From Atopobiaceae bacterium (GTDB taxonomy: Bacteria; Actinomycetota; Coriobacteriia; Coriobacteriales; Atopobiaceae), in the NCBI GenBank assembly GCA_017533825.1, contig JAFWIE010000048.1:1-64000 (forward strand): DNA of 64,000 bases, written 5' to 3'. The position numbers and the translations under genes are program-made. This document shows, one piece after another, positions 60,779 to 64,000 of this stretch (within the stretch, counting starts at the first letter, position 1; every line of letters begins with the position of its first letter). Under the pieces are notes generated by a model, which had not been told where the DNA came from, searched no databases, and saw nothing but the letters and a program-made list of their open reading frames with translations.

Positions 60779-61432
60779 ATGATTCAGGGCGCAATCTTCG
60801 ACATGGACGGGCTGATGTTCGACACCGAACCCATCTGGACACAGGTCTGGGAGCCGGTACTGGCAACCGTTGGAGTCGCATACCCACATGGACTTGCCAA
60901 CGCCGTGCGGGGCACCTCGGGAAAGAGCATGGAGGCGGTCATCAGCCGCTTCGCCCCCGGTGTCGACGCCGCCTACGTACGCGAGCAGGCCTTCGCCCTG
61001 GTACACAAGAAAGTCCAGGAGGGTGTGCCCAAGAAGCCTGGCCTCGATGAGCTGCTCGCCTATCTGCACGAACAGCACATCCCCATGGCCGTCGCCTCCT
61101 CAAGTGCGCTTGACGTCATACGGACGAACCTCGCCAACGGCGGCGTGGAGAAGTACTTCGGCGAGCTCTTCACTGGCGTGGGCATGGCCCACCCCAAGCC
61201 CGAACCGGACATCTTCCTCAAGACGGCTGCGGCCATGGGCGTAGACCCGGCACATACGCTCGTCTTTGAGGACAGCCTCTCTGGCGTGCGCGCGGGCGTG
61301 GCGGGCGGCTTCATCACCATCATGGTGCCCGACCTCGTCGCGCCCGATGAGTTCGCCAAGGAGAAGGCCGCCTGCATCTGCTCGAGCCTGCTCGAGGCGC
61401 GCGACCGCCTTGCCGCCGGCGAACTCGGATAG
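60779..61432 (+). CDS. HAD-superfamily phosphatase/phosphomutase
   Basis: A 217-aa HAD hydrolase of the beta-phosphoglucomutase-like group. Motif I is FDMDGLMFDTEP with the nucleophilic Asp, followed by a helical cap. Motif II is MAVASSSA, motif III lies in the HPKPEPDIFLKTA segment, and motif IV is VFEDSLSGVRAG. The substrate is probably a sugar phosphate but cannot be told from the sequence. It has its own start signal and a strong terminator, and converges on pgi. Confidence 0.9.
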   Translation: MIQGAIFDMDGLMFDTEPIWTQVWEPVLATVGVAYPHGLANAVRGTSGKSMEAVISRFAPGVDAAYVREQAFALVHKKVQEGVPKKPGLDELLAYLHEQHIPMAVASSSALDVIRTNLANGGVEKYFGELFTGVGMAHPKPEPDIFLKTAAAMGVDPAHTLVFEDSLSGVRAGVAGGFITIMVPDLVAPDEFAKEKAACICSSLLEARDRLAAGELG

Positions 61433-61451
61433 GGCCGGATACGCATTTGAC

Positions 61452-61499
61452 GCACAACGCGCGCCCGTGGGCAACCATTGCCACGGGCGCGCGTTGTGC
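61452..61499. terminator. Strong terminator hairpin between HAD gene and pgi
   Basis: GCACAACGCGCGCCCGTGG pairs perfectly with CCACGGGCGCGCGTTGTGC (19 bp) over a 10-base loop. Confidence 0.8.
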
Positions 61500-61502
61500 C
61501 AA

Positions 61503-61536
61503 TGGGTCATCAGGGAAACCGTTCCCCGATGACCCA
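61503..61536. terminator. Second terminator hairpin, nearest pgi
   Basis: TGGGTCATCAGGGAA and TTCCCCGATGACCCA form a 15-bp stem with one mismatch, 16 bases past the pgi stop. Confidence 0.7.
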
Positions 61537-61551
61537 CCCAAGCGTTACTCG

Positions 61552-63246
61552 CTACTTGCGAGCGGCACGGTAGAACTTGATGAGTGCCTGCGTGGAGGCG
61601 TCCTGTGCGGCGAGTGCCTCGTCATCATGCATTGCCGGGGTGATCTGCTTGGCCAGCTGCTTGCCCAGCTCGACGCCCCACTGGTCGTAGGAGTCGATGC
61701 CCCAGATGGTGCCCTCGACGAAGGTGATGTGCTCGTACAGCGCAATGAGCTCGCCGAGCGTGTGCGGGTCGAGCTCGGTGCCAAAGATGGAAGTCGTCGG
61801 ACGGTTGCCCTCGAAGCAGCGAGCTGGGACGATCCACTCTTCGGTGCCCTCGGCACGCACCTGGTCGGCCGTCTTGCCAAAGGCAAGCGCCTTGGTCTGG
61901 GCAAGGAAGTTGCCTAGGAACAGCTCATGCACGTCCTGCCCGTCGCACTGGATGGGATTGGCGCTGTTTGCGAAGGCGATGAAGTCGGACGGAACGGGCT
62001 TGGTCCCCTGGTGAATGAGCTGGTAGAAGGCGTGCTGGCCGTTGGTGCCGGGCTCGCCCCAGAAGATTTCGCCGGTGCCGCAGGTCACGGGGCTGCCATC
62101 CCAACGGACGGACTTGCCGTTGGACTCCATCGTGAGCTGCTGCAGGTAGGCCGGGAAGCGGTTGAGGTACTGATTGTAGGGCAGCACGGCGTGCGTCTCG
62201 AACCCAAAGAAGTTGTTGTACCAAATGTTGATGAGGCCCATGAGCGCGCAGACGTTCTCCTCGAGCGGCGTCTCCTGGAAGTACACGTCCATGTCGTGGA
62301 AGCCCTTGAGCAGCGCCTCGAAGGTCTCCTTGCCGTACGCGAGGATGAGCGAGAGGCCCACAGCGGAGTCGGTGGAGTAACGGCCGCCGACCCAGCTCCA
62401 GAAGCCGAAGGCATTGGTGGGATCGATGCCGAAGTCCGCAACGAGCTCGAGGTTGGTGGAGACGGCCACGAAGTGTTTGGCGATGGCCTCGGCCTCCTTC
62501 TCGGCGGAGTCATCAATCGCGCCCGACTTGCGCAGGGAGTCGAGCAGCCACCAACGGGCCATCTTGGCGTTGGTAATGGTCTCGAGCGTGGTGAACGTCT
62601 TGGACACGACAATCACGAGGGTGGTCTCGGGATCGAGGCCCTTGACCTTCTCAGCGATGTCGTTGGGGTCGATGTTGGAGACGAAGCGGCACGCGGGGCC
62701 ATCGAGCTTGGCCTTGAGCGCCTCATAGATCATGACGGGACCGAGGTCGGAGCCGCCGATGCCGATGGAGACGACGTTCTCGATGGCCTTGCCGGTAACG
62801 CCCTTCCACTCGCCGGAGCGGACGCGGTCGGCAAACGCGTACATCCTGTCCAGGACCTCGTGCACGTCGGCAATGGCGTCACGGCCGTCCACGATGAACT
62901 TGCCGATGTCGGACTTCGGACGGCGCAGGCCGGTGTGGAAGACGGCACGGTCCTCGGTGGGGTTGATGTGCTCGCCGGAGTACATGGCGTCACGACGCTC
63001 CTCGACGCCCATCTCGCGCGCAAGCTGGACGAGCAGTTGGATGGTCTCGTCGGTAATGAGGTTCTTCGAGAGGTCGAAGTGCAGGTCGGGGAGGTCATAC
63101 GAAAGGCGCTCTACGCGCTCGTCATCGTTCGCGAACCAGTCCTTGAGACTGATTCCCTCTTCCTGAAGCTTGGCGTAATGAGCGGCGAGAGCCTTCCACG
63201 CGGGAGTGGTCGTAACGTCAATCGGTGCAGCGGGCTTGGCGGGCAT
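61552..63246 (-). CDS. pgi: Glucose-6-phosphate isomerase
   Basis: Interconverts glucose-6-phosphate and fructose-6-phosphate in glycolysis. The 564-aa protein has [52 protein letters not shown] with the catalytic region, and the C-terminal [19 protein letters not shown], a classic PGI signature with the active-site Lys. The ATG at 63246 has AAGGAGG upstream; the longer frame reads through upstream repeats. It converges on the HAD gene across two terminators. Confidence 0.97.
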   Translation of the reverse strand: MPAKPAAPIDVTTTPAWKALAAHYAKLQEEGISLKDWFANDDERVERLSYDLPDLHFDLSKNLITDETIQLLVQLAREMGVEERRDAMYSGEHINPTEDRAVFHTGLRRPKSDIGKFIVDGRDAIADVHEVLDRMYAFADRVRSGEWKGVTGKAIENVVSIGIGGSDLGPVMIYEALKAKLDGPACRFVSNIDPNDIAEKVKGLDPETTLVIVVSKTFTTLETITNAKMARWWLLDSLRKSGAIDDSAEKEAEAIAKHFVAVSTNLELVADFGIDPTNAFGFWSWVGGRYSTDSAVGLSLILAYGKETFEALLKGFHDMDVYFQETPLEENVCALMGLINIWYNNFFGFETHAVLPYNQYLNRFPAYLQQLTMESNGKSVRWDGSPVTCGTGEIFWGEPGTNGQHAFYQLIHQGTKPVPSDFIAFANSANPIQCDGQDVHELFLGNFLAQTKALAFGKTADQVRAEGTEEWIVPARCFEGNRPTTSIFGTELDPHTLGELIALYEHITFVEGTIWGIDSYDQWGVELGKQLAKQITPAMHDDEALAAQDASTQALIKFYRAARK

Positions 63247-63334
63247 GCGCGCCTCCTTATCGTTGGATATACAGATGGGTATAGGGTAGCGCAACGCAGT
63301 GCCTGTGCACCAAACACATCGGTTGGCGGTGGTG

Positions 63335-63388
63335 TCCCACGGGGGACAGTCCCCCGCGGGACAAAATGACACAAAGGGGACAGTCCCC
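63335..63388. repeat. Palindromic GGGGACAGTCCCC repeat pair upstream of pgi
   Basis: GGGGGACAGTCCCCC (63341-63355), within TCCC...GGGA arms, and GGGGACAGTCCCC (63376-63388) are two copies of the same near-palindrome, separated by AAAATGACACAAA. They have the look of REP-like or small mobile palindromes and lie just upstream of pgi in the direction of transcription. Confidence 0.75.
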
Positions 63389-63510
63389 TGCGCGTCGGCC
63401 TCCCGCGCGTCGTTATCCGAAGACCTCCGTCGCGATGTAGTCCTCACCGTTGAAGGCGCGCCGCAAACCTAAACGCCACTCATCACGGTAGTGTCGCATC
63501 GCCCGCCCTA

Positions 63511-63540
63511 CAGATACCGATTGTACAATCGCAGTATCTG
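63511..63540. promoter_or_regulatory. Nested palindrome upstream of the DUF2207-like gene
   Basis: CAGATAC and GTATCTG flank a perfect 14-bp palindrome CGATTGTACAATCG. The symmetry suits a dimeric regulator's operator; a terminator is less likely because no gene ends here. Confidence 0.5.
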
Positions 63541-63617
63541 TCTTCAATTAGCTTATCATCTATGGTAAAACTTTTGGCAAGCTGAGACGATGCGTCGGCA
63601 TAGGAAGAGGGTTGGGC

Positions 63618-64000
63618 ATGGTAAAGCTGGCAAGAATTCGACAGGCAGTGAGGCCAGCGTTCACCTTCTTCATCACAGAAAGTAAACCCGTGCTACTGTG
63701 TAGCATGCTGCTACTCGCGATACTCACACACATATCTCCTGTCACCGCGCTAGCGAAGCCTCAAAACACTACCCCTCCTGAAGCAGACATAGAACTCCTG
63801 CTGCGTGACGATGGCTCCATCGAGGTTACAGACAAACGAGAACTCGAGCTAGACGAGCCGGAAAAGCGGACTCTCACCAAGTCTCTCGTTCGCGCCGGAA
63901 ACACATCGGCCAAGGTGACCTACGAAGACTTTGAAGCGGGCGAGCTCCAAGATGACGGCACGCTCCTTCGCTATGACCTCACTGAAGAGCCGCGGGAGGA
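63618..64000 (+). CDS. DUF2207-like secreted/membrane protein, 3' end outside the window
   Basis: The ATG at 63618, 7 bases after a GAGG, opens a frame that is still open at the window end (127 codons seen). It begins with a signal anchor (VLLCSMLLLAILTHISPVTALA), then ADIELLLRDDGSIEVTDKRELEL, which fits the first extracellular strands of DUF2207 proteins. It is probably the full-length relative of the reduced DUF2207-like protein at 39924. The rest lies beyond the window. Confidence 0.6.
   Translation, partial: MVKLARIRQAVRPAFTFFITESKPVLLCSMLLLAILTHISPVTALAKPQNTTPPEADIELLLRDDGSIEVTDKRELELDEPEKRTLTKSLVRAGNTSAKVTYEDFEAGELQDDGTLLRYDLTEEPRE

Overview
The window is high-GC DNA with actinobacterial gene neighbourhoods. 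The core genes suggest a host-associated Coriobacteriia member of the Olsenella/Atopobium/Collinsella type: a MurE with a non-DAP-like substrate motif, GroES/GroEL, an LCP cell-wall protein, MacAB-like export, a GH4 phospho-glucosidase, an O-acetylhomoserine sulfhydrylase and a small SRP RNA. The genus is inferred from gene content and protein style, not from a marker search.

Positions 1 to about 24.0 kb form an accessory region that looks like an integrative and mobilizable element, ending near a tRNA-Val(UAC) gene. At its left end are two PcfJ-like genes, one open at the window edge and one decayed. A defence island follows at 2.9-11.2 kb. It holds an AIPR protein, a C5 cytosine methyltransferase, a DUF4238 protein that overlaps an AbiH-like protein, a broken gene for a secreted protein, and a Sau3AI/MutH-type endonuclease. 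Small unknown genes with strong hairpins behind them lead into about 1 kb of non-coding DNA with repeats. The replication and transfer modules come next: a protein with two RepL-like domains in tandem, a UvrD-like helicase, an iteron-like repeat field beside an AT-rich stretch, two coupled small genes, a divergent operator, a nic-like sequence and a MobQ-type relaxase. The relaxase carries a 27-bp duplication beside its metal-binding histidines. More small unknown genes and a large Prim-Pol/SF3 primase-helicase complete the region. No integrase is visible, so integration functions must lie outside the window or be supplied in trans.

From the tRNA to the end (24-64 kb) the sequence is ordinary chromosome. 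It includes murE, two coupled TPR-type proteins with a YafJ-like amidotransferase, a polar amino-acid ABC transporter, an LCP ligase with a low-complexity tail, a small DUF4160-type pair, ychF, an iron-sulfur protein, a tandem 136-bp intergenic repeat, groES-groEL, a DUF2207-like membrane protein, an HTH membrane regulator, an Sfp-type transferase, a GH4 glucosidase and glgB. After these come nth, metY, the recombination/replication set dnaX-ybaB-recR, a DedA protein, the SRP RNA, a CapA-like protein with altered metal ligands, a MacA/MacB-type export operon, a HAD phosphatase, pgi, and the start of a second DUF2207-like gene.

The most interesting material is in the element: the AbiH-DUF4238 pair between a methyltransferase and a Sau3AI-like nuclease, and the replication/mobilization module with a duplicated RepL domain, an iteron field and the altered relaxase active site.
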